Shown: positions 35,066 through 43,296 of the stretch, piece by piece | How the letters are laid out: each line of letters opens with the position of its first letter | Numbering within the stretch: the first letter of the stretch is position 1 | From: CAZLBC01 sp964557575 | GTDB lineage: Bacteria > Planctomycetota > Phycisphaerae > SM23-33 | DNA: 62,615 nt | Reading direction: 5' to 3' | Assembly (NCBI GenBank): GCA_964557575.1 | Contig: CAZLBC010000021.1 | Span: 1-62,615 of the forward strand | Notes under the pieces: model-generated | What the model was told of the DNA's origin: nothing | The model's database searches: none | The model's input: the letters and a program-made list of their open reading frames with translations, nothing else | Program-made: the position numbers and the translations under genes

Positions 35066-35434
35066 TCAGCCCGCTTTTTCAGCGTCCTTTCCGAGCGACA
35101 TTTCGACGATCGTGTCGAATGCCTCGGGATCGGAAACGGCGATATCGGCGAGCATCTTGCGATTCAGGTCGACGCCGTTGTCATAGAGCGCGCCCATCAG
35201 GCGGCTGTACTTGACGCCGCGCCGGCTGCAGGCGGCGGAGATGCGGGTTATCCAGAGCCGGCGGAACTCGCGTTTCCTGGTTTTCCGATCCCGGGTCGAG
35301 AAGACACCGGCGCGGAATACTTTCCCCTTGGCGATCCGGTAGCGCCGCGAGTTGGCGCCGGTGTAGCCGCGGGCCTCCTTGAGAACGCGCTTGTGTTTTC
35401 GTTTTCGTGCAGAACCCTTGCGTACGCGGGGCAT
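35066..35434 (-). CDS. rplT: 50S ribosomal protein L20
   Basis: A 122-residue basic protein that binds 23S rRNA early in 50S assembly. The family pattern is clear: MPRVRKG, RKRKHKRVLKEARGYTGANSR, RDRKTRKREFRRLWITRI, YSRLMGAL and LNRKMLADIA. It follows rpmI by 30 bases. Confidence 0.98.
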   Translation of the reverse strand: MPRVRKGSARKRKHKRVLKEARGYTGANSRRYRIAKGKVFRAGVFSTRDRKTRKREFRRLWITRISAACSRRGVKYSRLMGALYDNGVDLNRKMLADIAVSDPEAFDTIVEMSLGKDAEKAG

Positions 35435-35464
35435 AATCAGCTCCTTCAGCTGCCGGTATAACTG

Positions 35465-35659
35465 CTATCGCCCGAGCATCCTCTTTGCCTGCTTGGCGAT
35501 GGCGGGGGCGATGTCCCTGTCTTTTCTCAGGTTTCTCAGCCGCTTGCTCGATTTTACGCTTTTCAGGTGGCCGGATCCCGGGCTGCGCCTCATGGCCTTG
35601 CCGTTCGCGGTTATCTTAACCCGCTTGGCCACGGATTTGTTTGTTTTTTTCTTGGGCAT
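35465..35659 (-). CDS. rpmI: 50S ribosomal protein L35
   Basis: The 64 residues match L35 (MPKKKTNKSVAKRVKITANGK, HLKSVKSSKRLRNLRK, KRMLGR). GAGGAG lies just before the ATG. infC, which usually precedes rpmI, is absent; instead a promoter lies directly upstream. Confidence 0.95.
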   Translation of the reverse strand: MPKKKTNKSVAKRVKITANGKAMRRSPGSGHLKSVKSSKRLRNLRKDRDIAPAIAKQAKRMLGR

Positions 35660-35689
35660 ACGTGCTCCTCGAAGATGATAAACCGGGAG

Positions 35690-35717
35690 ATTATACCTGC
35701 TTGGCGTCGCTTGTAAA
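35690..35717 (-). promoter_or_regulatory. Promoter of rpmI-rplT-pheS
   Basis: On the minus strand TTTACA (35717-35712), a 16-base spacer and TATAAT (35695-35690) precede the rpmI start by about 31 bases. With no infC upstream this is the likely source of the operon transcript. Confidence 0.7.
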
Positions 35718-35809
35718 GGAAAAACGCGACCCCTCTTTTAGCCGCACCAATCTCTCCGGCGGGACAGGACGGCGGCGCGGCCGGCGGCCGCGCGACCGGC
35801 AAATTGTCC

Positions 35810-35838
35810 TTGTCAACGGGCAGAAGAGGGCTGATAAT
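35810..35838 (+). promoter_or_regulatory. Promoter of the PEGA-lnt operon, probably leaderless
   Basis: TTGTCA, 17 bases, GATAAT. The -10 box ends 8 bases before the ATG at 35847, and no ribosome-binding sequence is present, so the message probably begins at or within two bases of the start codon. Confidence 0.6.
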
Positions 35839-35846
35839 CTCTCCCG

Positions 35847-36251
35847 ATGAAACGTGCACGCGCAATGATTCTTTCGGCAGTCGTTCTGGTCGCGTCCGGA
35901 TGCGGGCAGGTGATCAGGGAGTGGACCATCTGCAGCGAGCCGTCCGGCGCGCTCGTGGAGGTGTCCGGCAAGGAGGTCGGGCGCACGCCGGTGACGATTA
36001 CGTTTACCTATTACGGGAATTACGAAGTAGTCCTGCGAAAAGAGGGATACGAAACCCTGGTGACGGCCGTCGACCTGAACCCGCCCTGGTATCAGTATCC
36101 CGTCATCGATTTCTTTACGGAGATATCGCCGTTCACGTTTCAGGACCGCCGGCAATCACAGCACGTACTGAAGAAGAAAAAGGCGCCGTCCGCGCATGAT
36201 CTTCTGAAGAAGGCCGAGGAGATGCGGGAGAGAACAAGGGGAGGACCTTGA
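35847..36251 (+). CDS. PEGA-domain lipoprotein
   Basis: The 134 residues begin with a lipoprotein signal (MILSAVVLVASGC; Cys at the lipobox). Residues 25-75 are a PEGA domain (CSEPSGALVEVSGKEVGRTPVTITFTYYG, LRKEGYE), a beta module often found on surface lipoproteins. The C-terminal third is basic and helical (QHVLKKKKAPSAHDLLKKAEEM). The stop overlaps the TTG start of lnt by 4 bases, so the two are translationally coupled. Confidence 0.85.
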   Translation: MKRARAMILSAVVLVASGCGQVIREWTICSEPSGALVEVSGKEVGRTPVTITFTYYGNYEVVLRKEGYETLVTAVDLNPPWYQYPVIDFFTEISPFTFQDRRQSQHVLKKKKAPSAHDLLKKAEEMRERTRGGP

Positions 36252-38416
36252 GCGGGGCGTCCACCGGCAGCGCGGCGGTGAATCGACAGGCGGGGCTCGG
36301 GCCGTGGGTGACACTGTTCCTGCCGGGTGTTTCGGCCGGTCTCCTGCTCGTGTCCTTTGCGCCTGTCGATTTCTGGCCGGCGGCCTATCTCGCCCTTGTG
36401 CCCTGGTCCCTGGCGTCCGCCCGCGCCCGGAACCGGTTTGCGGCGGTCCTTGCCGGCTGGCTGGGGGGGGTGCTGTTCTGGGGCGGCGCGATGTGGTGGC
36501 TGCTGATGCCGACGGTCCTCGGTTACGTGATGGGCGTCCTGTACCTTTCACTGTACTGGGTGCTGGCGACGGTGCTGATCCGGAATATCGCGCGGCGGGG
36601 GATGCCGTTCTGGATCGCGCTGCCCCTCGTCTGGGTTGGGCTCGAGTTCCTTCGTTCCCGCGTCATCCCGTTCGAGTGGTTTTTCCTGTCTCAGAGCCAG
36701 TACCGGAGAGTGTACCTCATCCAGGTATGCGATATTACGGGCCAGTACGGGCTCTCGTTCTTCGTGGCCATGGTCAACGGTGCGGCGGCGGATATCTGCC
36801 TGGCCGCGCGCGACGGGGGGTTTCGCGGGGCGCGATTCCTGACCCGGCGGACTATGGCGGGGCTTGGTGCCGCCGTGCTTACGGCGGCCGTCGTGCTTGC
36901 GTACGGTACGTGGCAGTTGGGGCGCGATACCGACCGGCCCGGCCCGGCGGTCGGCGTCGTCCAGGAGGCCTTTCCCATTACGCTTGCCGGCCGCAGCGCG
37001 TCCCCGATGGAGTACCTCGATGCGCACATCGCGCGGACGGTGGATCTCGCCGGGAAGGGGTGCGACCTGGTCGCCTGGCCCGAAACGGTGATCCCTTCCG
37101 GCCTGAACCGGGAGTTGCTGGCGGTTGATCCCCGTCGCATGGGAGACCGCGCGGTCCGTTCCCTGGTCGATTGTTTCGCGCGGCTGACCGGAGACGAAGA
37201 ACCGGCGGTCTTGCGCGGCTGGCTCGCCCGGACGATCGGGCTGGAGGAAACGGCATGCTACCGTTCGGCCGCGGCCAGGTACGTGCTGTCCCGCTTTGCG
37301 ACCCCGGCGATACTCGCCCGCGTAGACGAGCGGGGACTGCGGGTGATCGGAACGGACCTCTTCGGCGCGACCGCGTGCCGCGCGGCCCCCGCCGAAGATC
37401 TCAGGACGGCGCTTGCCCTGCACGGCCGGGATTTCGATCCGGACAACTGCCCGCCGGCGCGGCTCCGGCGGGCGGCAGAGCTGGTCCTGGCCGGCCGGGC
37501 CGGAGCGGGCACTGTCGCGACCGGGGAAACCGGTCCGCGGGATCTCTGGGGGCAAGCTCGCCGTATCATCGCCGGTCGGATCGAGCGGGACCGGGACGAA
37601 AAGCACCGGGAGACGAAGCGATGCAAGGCGGCCATGATTGCGGTCTGCAGCGCGATAACCGGCTGCCCGATTTTCGCCGGCGGCACGTCCGTGCACCGAA
37701 ACGACCGGGCCCTCGATCCCGACGACGCCTGGGTGATGTCCAACAGCGTCATGAAATTCAACGCCGGCGGCGTCTGTTCCGCACTGTATGCGAAGGTGCA
37801 CCTGGTTCCGTTCAGCGAGTATGTCCCCTTCAAGTATACGTGGCCCTCGCTGTATGGGTTTTTGCGGGGTTTCATACCGTCGCAGATGCCGCAACTCGAG
37901 CCCGGCGAGCGCGTTACGCGGTTTCACGTGGCTGCCCGCAGCGGGGATGTCCGGCTGGTGACGCCGGTATGTTACGAGGGCACCTTCTCCGGCGTGTGCC
38001 GGCGCATGATCGGGGAGGATGCCGCGCAGGTGCTCGTCAATATTTCCAACGACGGGTGGTTTGTCTGCGAGGGTGACGGCGGTCGGTTTCGGGGTACGAC
38101 CGAGCAGTATCAGCACCTCGTCCACTATGTGTTCAGGGCCGTTGAGTTGCGGGTGCCGGTATACCGTGCGGTCAACACGGGCATCAGCGCTGCTGTTGAC
38201 GCCGACGGCAGGATCGTATCGGCCGTCGGAAACCGGGACGGAGATGCCGGCGGGCAGACGATGATTGCGGGGACGCTGCGGGCCCGTTTACCGGTGGACC
38301 GGCGGATAACCACCTATACTATAACCGGGGATCTGTTCGGGACGGTCGTGTTCCTCGCGGCGGCCATCCTGGTGTTCCTGCCCCTGATTTCGGGGCTTTT
38401 CAAGCGGAAAGAATGA
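36248..38416 (+). CDS. lnt: Apolipoprotein N-acyltransferase with a large insertion in the nitrilase domain
   Basis: Lnt adds the third acyl chain to the N-terminal cysteine of lipoproteins in the inner membrane. Six N-terminal membrane segments are followed by a periplasmic nitrilase-like domain and a final membrane helix. The catalytic Glu is in LVAWPETVIP (about 279), the Lys in YAKVHLVPFSEYVPF (about 516) and the Cys in VCYEGTF (about 575). The 722 residues exceed the usual 500-530, because about 170 residues (roughly 300-470, rich in Arg and Ala) are inserted between Glu and Lys. The start is TTG at 36248, overlapping the preceding stop. Confidence 0.93.
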   Translation: MSGASTGSAAVNRQAGLGPWVTLFLPGVSAGLLLVSFAPVDFWPAAYLALVPWSLASARARNRFAAVLAGWLGGVLFWGGAMWWLLMPTVLGYVMGVLYLSLYWVLATVLIRNIARRGMPFWIALPLVWVGLEFLRSRVIPFEWFFLSQSQYRRVYLIQVCDITGQYGLSFFVAMVNGAAADICLAARDGGFRGARFLTRRTMAGLGAAVLTAAVVLAYGTWQLGRDTDRPGPAVGVVQEAFPITLAGRSASPMEYLDAHIARTVDLAGKGCDLVAWPETVIPSGLNRELLAVDPRRMGDRAVRSLVDCFARLTGDEEPAVLRGWLARTIGLEETACYRSAAARYVLSRFATPAILARVDERGLRVIGTDLFGATACRAAPAEDLRTALALHGRDFDPDNCPPARLRRAAELVLAGRAGAGTVATGETGPRDLWGQARRIIAGRIERDRDEKHRETKRCKAAMIAVCSAITGCPIFAGGTSVHRNDRALDPDDAWVMSNSVMKFNAGGVCSALYAKVHLVPFSEYVPFKYTWPSLYGFLRGFIPSQMPQLEPGERVTRFHVAARSGDVRLVTPVCYEGTFSGVCRRMIGEDAAQVLVNISNDGWFVCEGDGGRFRGTTEQYQHLVHYVFRAVELRVPVYRAVNTGISAAVDADGRIVSAVGNRDGDAGGQTMIAGTLRARLPVDRRITTYTITGDLFGTVVFLAAAILVFLPLISGLFKRKE

Positions 38417-38480
38417 GTAAATATATCTCCCCGGCAGCCTTGCGATGAGGCAAAACGGCCTATTAAAATGGTATTTTCTC

Positions 38481-38509
38481 TTGACTTGCGCGCTTTTTCA
38501 GTTTAGATA
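38481..38509 (+). promoter_or_regulatory. Sigma-70-type promoter of the coiled-coil gene
   Basis: TTGACT, 17 bases, TAGATA in an AT-rich 218-base gap (38417-38634) after lnt. No other feature is visible in that gap. Confidence 0.65.
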
Positions 38510-38634
38510 TTTTATTGGACGTGCATGTTCAGGTTCGCACTATGTTAAAGATGCTGGATTTTTTTCATTACTTGTTCCGATAAGGCTGAAATAGAAACGA
38601 GTATCGATTTACAGAACTGACAGGGAGATGAGCC

Positions 38635-39507
38635 TTGAATATTCTGACAAAGATATGTGTTGTACTCCTGACGCTGGTGGCGATTGCGGCATCGGTGACC
38701 TTCGTGATATATGCCCGCGTTAAACCGAGCTGGCGGCATTACTACCGGCAGGAGCGGCAGCTCAGGAAAGTCTGGGGAAACAAGTGCATTGAGCTTGCCG
38801 CCGCGGTGGACACGCTCGAAAAGCGATACGTGGAACTCAGGCACCGGATGGATAATGAAATCCAGACGAGAGACGAGAAGATCGTCGCCAAGGACAACGA
38901 GATCGCCAGGCTCGAGAACAAGGTACAGGAGGAAAATCTCGACAACAAGAAACTCCAGAACGAACTGAACGCCTTGCGGCACATCAACGAGCAGCAGGCC
39001 AAGCGGATCGCCAGTTACAAGCAATCATCCGAGGAGCAGTTGAAAGAAGAGTTCGGCCTGCGAAACGAGGTTACCGATCTGACCCGGCAGCTTGACGAGG
39101 AAAAGGCCCTCACCCGCCGACTGGAAAAGAGCCTCGATATCGTCAGGCGGCAGAAGGAAAATCAGAAGAAGGTCATTGACGAACTCAGCGAGAAGCTGGT
39201 GAAACTGGAACAGGAACTCCGGAAATACGGCGGGGAAGTACAGGAAGAAGCGCCGGTCGTATCCGACCAGATAACCGGTGCGATCGTCGCCATCGGGCAG
39301 GGGATTGCCAGCATCAATATCGGTTCCGCCAACGGCGTCAAGCAAAACATGGAATTCATCATTTACCGCGGCAAAGAGTATGTCGGCAAGCTCACGGTCA
39401 AGAGGGTTCGGGTCGCTGAATCCGCCGGCGTGGTGACTTACCAGAAGCAGAGCCCCGCGGAGGGCGATCGCGTCGTCAACCGGCTGAACCTGGGGAGTGG
39501 GATATAA
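38635..39507 (+). CDS. Membrane-anchored coiled-coil protein upstream of mreB
   Basis: The 290 residues have one N-terminal membrane segment (ICVVLLTLVAIAASVTFVIYA), a long coiled coil from about 40 to 205 (heptads rich in Glu, Lys, Leu and Gln), and a small C-terminal beta domain (TGAIVAIGQGIASINIGSAN, EFIIYRGKEYVGKLTVKRV). The start is TTG with GGGAG 8 bases ahead. The gene for a one-helix membrane protein follows immediately (1-base gap) and then mreB. A role in the elongation machinery or as an envelope spacer is inference from position. Confidence 0.75.
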   Translation: MNILTKICVVLLTLVAIAASVTFVIYARVKPSWRHYYRQERQLRKVWGNKCIELAAAVDTLEKRYVELRHRMDNEIQTRDEKIVAKDNEIARLENKVQEENLDNKKLQNELNALRHINEQQAKRIASYKQSSEEQLKEEFGLRNEVTDLTRQLDEEKALTRRLEKSLDIVRRQKENQKKVIDELSEKLVKLEQELRKYGGEVQEEAPVVSDQITGAIVAIGQGIASINIGSANGVKQNMEFIIYRGKEYVGKLTVKRVRVAESAGVVTYQKQSPAEGDRVVNRLNLGSGI

Positions 39508-39508
39508 C

Positions 39509-39793
39509 ATGAGTCAGAGTTCGGGCGAAAATATCGTTGAAGTCAAACCGGCCGCCAACGTCTACACCGCCTTGATCATACTCTCGATCATCGCCCTCGG
39601 TGTCGGGATCTTTTTCGTCGTCAATTCCCTCTTCGCCATTGGAAAAGACGGGTACGGATTCGTGGAATTCAAGGACCTGTTCGTGCCTCCCATCGAAAAG
39701 AAAGAGGCTCTCGACAACGAAATCGGGGAAATCCCCGCTATCGAGGATATCGAGGACAGCTACCGGGATATCCGGGAGGCGGAGAACAAGTAG
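39509..39793 (+). CDS. Small single-span membrane protein
   Basis: The 94 residues have a short N-terminal tail, one helix (TALIILSIIALGVGIFFVV) and an acidic C-terminal tail (EALDNEIGEIPAIEDIEDSYRD). GGGGAG precedes ATG 39509. It is surely co-transcribed with the coiled-coil gene just upstream. Unknown family. The gap 39794-39985 before mreB holds only a weak TTGACA at 39907 and no gene. Confidence 0.7.
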   Translation: MSQSSGENIVEVKPAANVYTALIILSIIALGVGIFFVVNSLFAIGKDGYGFVEFKDLFVPPIEKKEALDNEIGEIPAIEDIEDSYRDIREAENK

Positions 39794-39985
39794 CCACCGG
39801 GGGACAATCCTTTCGACGGTTCCCGGGCACCTTCTCCGGTACGGTACTGTGCCGATACAGCGGGAATCACTCAAGAATATTGCGTGTCCGTGTCGAAAAT
39901 ACAATATTGACATCCCGGCGGGACGGGTATGCACACGGATATCCGCCCAAGCGGGATACGGTTCATTTTATAGGATTAACCTGAG

Positions 39986-41038
39986 ATGATCTTTGATTCC
40001 CTGCTGGGCATGTTTTCGGCCGACATGGGCATAGACCTGGGGACCTGCAATACCCTCGTCTGTGTCCGGGGGGAGGGTATTGTCCTCAACGAACCTTCCG
40101 TCGTCGCGGTCAAGCGGGGGACGAACAGGGTGGTTCAGGACGGCAACGCCGTCGGTATCGTCGCCAAGGAAATGCTCGGCAAGACGCCCGGTTCTATTAC
40201 GGCCATTCGCCCGATGAAAGACGGGGTCATCGCCGATTTCGATATCACCGAGGCCATGCTCAGTTACTTCATCCGCAAGGTGCACAACCGGCGAAGCCTC
40301 ATCAAGCCGCGGGTGGTCATCGCCATACCGTCCGGCATCACCGCCGTTGAAAAGCGGGCGGTGCTCAATTCCGCCGAGCGGGCGGGTGCCCGGCGGGTCT
40401 ACCTCGTCGAAGAACCCATGGCCGCCGCGATCGGTGCCGAGCTGCCGGTCACCGAGCCGACCGGATCGCTGATCGTCGATATCGGCGGGGGAACCACGGA
40501 AGTGGCGATCATATCCCTGGCGGATATCTCCGTCTGCGAGACCATCAGGGTCGCCGGGGACGACATGGACGAGGCCATCGCCGCCCACATGAAGCGCACC
40601 TACAACCTCATGATCGGCGAACAGAGCGCCGAAAAGATCAAGATAGAAATCGGTTCGGCCAGCCCGCTCGAAACCGAGATGACCCGCGAAGTCAGGGGCC
40701 GCGACATGATCTCGGGACTTCCCCGGAAGACCAACATCTCCTCGGAAGAAGTCCGGGAGGCCCTCAAGGAGCCGGTCGGCGCGATCATCGACTGCGTCAC
40801 GCGGACCCTGGAACTGGCGGAGCCGGAACTGGCCGCCGACCTCGTCGACAACGGGATCGTCATGGCCGGCGGGGGGGCGCTGCTGCGGGGCATGGACACG
40901 GTGCTGGCGAACGCGACCGGCCTGGACGTCATGATGACGGACGATCCGCTGACCTGTGTCGCGCGGGGAACGGCGGTTTATCTCGAGCACATCGAGGACT
41001 GGAAGGACACGATGGAGAGCGCCGAGGAGGAGTTTTAG
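39986..41038 (+). CDS. mreB: Rod-shape protein MreB (bacterial actin)
   Basis: MreB forms membrane-bound filaments that organise sidewall peptidoglycan synthesis. The 350 residues show phosphate-1 MGIDLGTCNTLVCVRG, VLNEPSVVA, phosphate-2 IVDIGGGTTEVAIISL, the adenosine motif VMAGGGALLRG and PSGITAVEKRAV. It is separated from mreC and mreD by about 4.3 kb of other genes, whereas many bacteria keep mreBCD together. It ends convergently with cinA. Confidence 0.97.
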   Translation: MIFDSLLGMFSADMGIDLGTCNTLVCVRGEGIVLNEPSVVAVKRGTNRVVQDGNAVGIVAKEMLGKTPGSITAIRPMKDGVIADFDITEAMLSYFIRKVHNRRSLIKPRVVIAIPSGITAVEKRAVLNSAERAGARRVYLVEEPMAAAIGAELPVTEPTGSLIVDIGGGTTEVAIISLADISVCETIRVAGDDMDEAIAAHMKRTYNLMIGEQSAEKIKIEIGSASPLETEMTREVRGRDMISGLPRKTNISSEEVREALKEPVGAIIDCVTRTLELAEPELAADLVDNGIVMAGGGALLRGMDTVLANATGLDVMMTDDPLTCVARGTAVYLEHIEDWKDTMESAEEEF

Positions 41039-41049
41039 CAGCCGGTTAT

Positions 41050-42312
41050 TCAGTTGCCGGGGGGCTTTTCATCCAAGAGTCGCAGGCGCAGTGCGTCCAT
41101 CGCGGCCAGCGCGGCACGCCGCCGTATCATGGTCCGGTCGCCGGGCAGCAGATGATGCCGCACGTCCGTTCCGCCGGCGCCGGCCAGCGAGGTATAGACC
41201 AGTCCCACGGGTTTCGACGGGGTTCCGCCGGCGGGTCCCGCTATGCCCGTGACGCCGATGGCCCAGTCGCTGCCGGTCTTTTCGCGGATGCCCGCCGCCA
41301 TCGCCGCCGCGACTGCTTCGCTGACGGCGCCGTGCTCGGCGAGCATGCCCGGCGGGACGCCGAGAAGCGCGGTCTTGAGCTCGTTTGAATACGCCGTCAT
41401 GCCGCCGCGGTAATACTCGCTCGATCCCGGCACGGACGTCAGCAACTGACCGATCATCCCCCCCGTGCAGCTTTCCGCCGTGGAGAGGGTCTGGCCGGCT
41501 TCCCGCAGGAGCGATCCGAGCACGCCCTCCATCCCCGTCTCGCCCGCGCCGAGTACCAGCGGGCCGAGCCGCTGCCGTATCCGGTCGGCGGTCCCGCCGA
41601 CCACTTTCCGGGCCGCCGCCTCCTCGCCGGCGGCGGTCAGCCTGATGGTAATCAGCCCCCGGCGGGCCGTCATGCCGGTCGAAAGCATCTCGTTTCCCTC
41701 GAGGAGATCCGCGATCCGTTCCGCCAGTCCCGACTCGCCTTCGCCGAAGACGAGGATTTGTTCGCTGTATTCGGCCGCGCCGCCGGCGGGCAGGCGGGCC
41801 GCCACGTACTCCTCGAACATGACTTTCATTTCGGCCGGCACGCCCGGCAGGGCGAAGACGCGGCAATCGCCGAGCCGTATGTCGATACCCGGCGCCGTGC
41901 CGACGGTGTTCGGTATCGCGGTCCCGGCGGCGGGGCGCATCGCCTGGACCCGATTCGTTTCCGACATCCGCCGCCCACGGCGCTCGAAAAAGGCTGCTAT
42001 CCTTCTGAGACTCTCTTTGTCTGTCTCCAGTTGGCATCCGGCGGCGTGTGCCAGCGCCCGGCGGGTAAGGTCGTCGTGCGTCGGCCCGAGCCCGCCGGTC
42101 ATCACGACCGTCGACGCCGTTTCGGCCGCGCACCGCAAAGCGGCGACGATGGCCTCGAGGTGGTCGTCGATGACGTACCGCGCGACGGGAACGATCCCCC
42201 GCGCGCGGAGCCGGTCTGCGATCCATCGCCAGTTGGTATCAATGGACGTGCCCCTGATCAGTTCGCTGCCGGTGGAGAGTATGCAGGCCCGGTGGCCGTC
42301 GTCGCTGTTCAT
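41050..42312 (-). CDS. cinA: CinA-family protein (nicotinamide-nucleotide amidohydrolase)
   Basis: The 420 residues are the two-domain form. The N-terminal MoCF-like domain (ILSTGSELIRGTSIDTN, VVMTGGLGPTHDDLTR, ALPGVPAEM) resembles the ADP-ribose pyrophosphatase COG1058 part. The C-terminal domain (STAESCTGGMIGQLLTSVPGSSEYYRGG, AVSEAVAAAMA, GVTGIAGP) is the NMN deamidase that recycles pyridine nucleotides. The ATG at 42312 overlaps the stop of the upstream small gene by 4 bases. Confidence 0.93.
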   Translation of the reverse strand: MNSDDGHRACILSTGSELIRGTSIDTNWRWIADRLRARGIVPVARYVIDDHLEAIVAALRCAAETASTVVMTGGLGPTHDDLTRRALAHAAGCQLETDKESLRRIAAFFERRGRRMSETNRVQAMRPAAGTAIPNTVGTAPGIDIRLGDCRVFALPGVPAEMKVMFEEYVAARLPAGGAAEYSEQILVFGEGESGLAERIADLLEGNEMLSTGMTARRGLITIRLTAAGEEAAARKVVGGTADRIRQRLGPLVLGAGETGMEGVLGSLLREAGQTLSTAESCTGGMIGQLLTSVPGSSEYYRGGMTAYSNELKTALLGVPPGMLAEHGAVSEAVAAAMAAGIREKTGSDWAIGVTGIAGPAGGTPSKPVGLVYTSLAGAGGTDVRHHLLPGDRTMIRRRAALAAMDALRLRLLDEKPPGN

Positions 42313-42602
42313 GATTCTTCGTTCTCTTCGGCTTGGCAATTATTCGGCCGGTGTTTCATCCGCATCCGCAGTCCCGGCAGTTCCCGGGTGCCGTCCTCCC
42401 GGCGGTCCATTCTCTGTTTGATGTAGATCCCCCAGAAAAAAAGTGTCGCGGGGATCGGTGTAAAGAACAGCGTCAGGAAAAAAAACAACCGGTGGTTGTA
42501 CCCGTAGCGTTTGGCATATCCCGCCATGCGGAAGGCGGAAATGACCAGGAACACCGCCAGTACGGCGATGAGAAAAAGCGTCCTGTCTGAAACGGCAATC
42601 AT
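42309..42602 (-). CDS. Small two-helix membrane protein coupled to cinA
   Basis: The 97 residues have two hydrophobic stretches (TLFLIAVLAVFLVISAFRM and FFFLTLFFTPIPATLFFWGIYI) joined by a basic loop and followed by a polar tail (QRMDRREDG). The stop overlaps the cinA start (ATGA), which implies translational coupling. No known family. Confidence 0.65.
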   Translation of the reverse strand: MIAVSDRTLFLIAVLAVFLVISAFRMAGYAKRYGYNHRLFFFLTLFFTPIPATLFFWGIYIKQRMDRREDGTRELPGLRMRMKHRPNNCQAEENEES

Positions 42603-42694
42603 AGCGTGCGGACATCATACACCATATTCAGTGATTTATCACTTTCGGCAAAAAGAGTTCAGGCGGTTCCGGTGTTGACGGGGCAATAGCGGTA

Positions 42695-42724
42695 TTGGAC
42701 ACAATTCCCCCTCGCGCGTATAAT
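42695..42724 (+). promoter_or_regulatory. Promoter of the discoidin-like lipoprotein gene
   Basis: TTGGAC with an 18-base spacer (or TGGACA with 17) and a perfect TATAAT at 42719-42724, 25 bases before the ATG at 42750. Confidence 0.6.
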
Positions 42725-42749
42725 GAGCCGCTCACAGAGGAGAATCACG

Positions 42750-43238
42750 ATGTCTAAGATTTCGACAACGGTCTGCTGCGTCGTCGCTATCGTGGTATTT
42801 CAGACGGCCGGGTGTTCGAGTAAACTCAACGTCGGCAAGTCGGCGCGGGATACGATTTCCGCCCCCGAGAAGTGGAAGATTTCGAGCGACGGCGGCAGTT
42901 TTACCAATCTCAAGGCGGCGATCGACGATACGATCGACACGATGGCGGTTTCCGGGGGGAATTACCGGAATACCTCTTTTGCCCTGGATCTCGGGAAACC
43001 GTGCGTCTTCAATATGATCGTGCTTTTTCACGGTAAAAAGGAATTCGGTTTTGCCGGCAAACTGTTGGTATCCACGAGTAACGACGGCAAAAAATACAAA
43101 AACATCCATACTGCCCCCGGTACCAGGGACCGGACCTACCTGCTCCTGATGACACCGGTCAATGCCCGTTACCTGCGCATCACCGCTCTCGAGGCGGGGA
43201 GCAGGCCGTGGTCCATCGGCGGTATTGTCCTGCGGTAG
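42750..43238 (+). CDS. Lipoprotein with an F5/8 type C (discoidin-like) domain
   Basis: The 162 residues have a lipoprotein signal (TTVCCVVAIVVFQTAGC) and, from about 40, a jelly-roll domain of the discoidin type: TSFALDLGKPCVFNMIVL, LLVSTSNDGKKYKNIHT, VNARYLRITAL. Such domains bind carbohydrates or phospholipids at the outer surface. AGGAG precedes ATG 42750. It is probably its own unit, ahead of the radical SAM gene by 58 bases. Confidence 0.8.
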   Translation: MSKISTTVCCVVAIVVFQTAGCSSKLNVGKSARDTISAPEKWKISSDGGSFTNLKAAIDDTIDTMAVSGGNYRNTSFALDLGKPCVFNMIVLFHGKKEFGFAGKLLVSTSNDGKKYKNIHTAPGTRDRTYLLLMTPVNARYLRITALEAGSRPWSIGGIVLR

Positions 43239-43296
43239 CGGACCGTGATTTTCGTCAAAACGGAACGTTCCCCGGGGGCGGAATAAAGGTGGCAGC

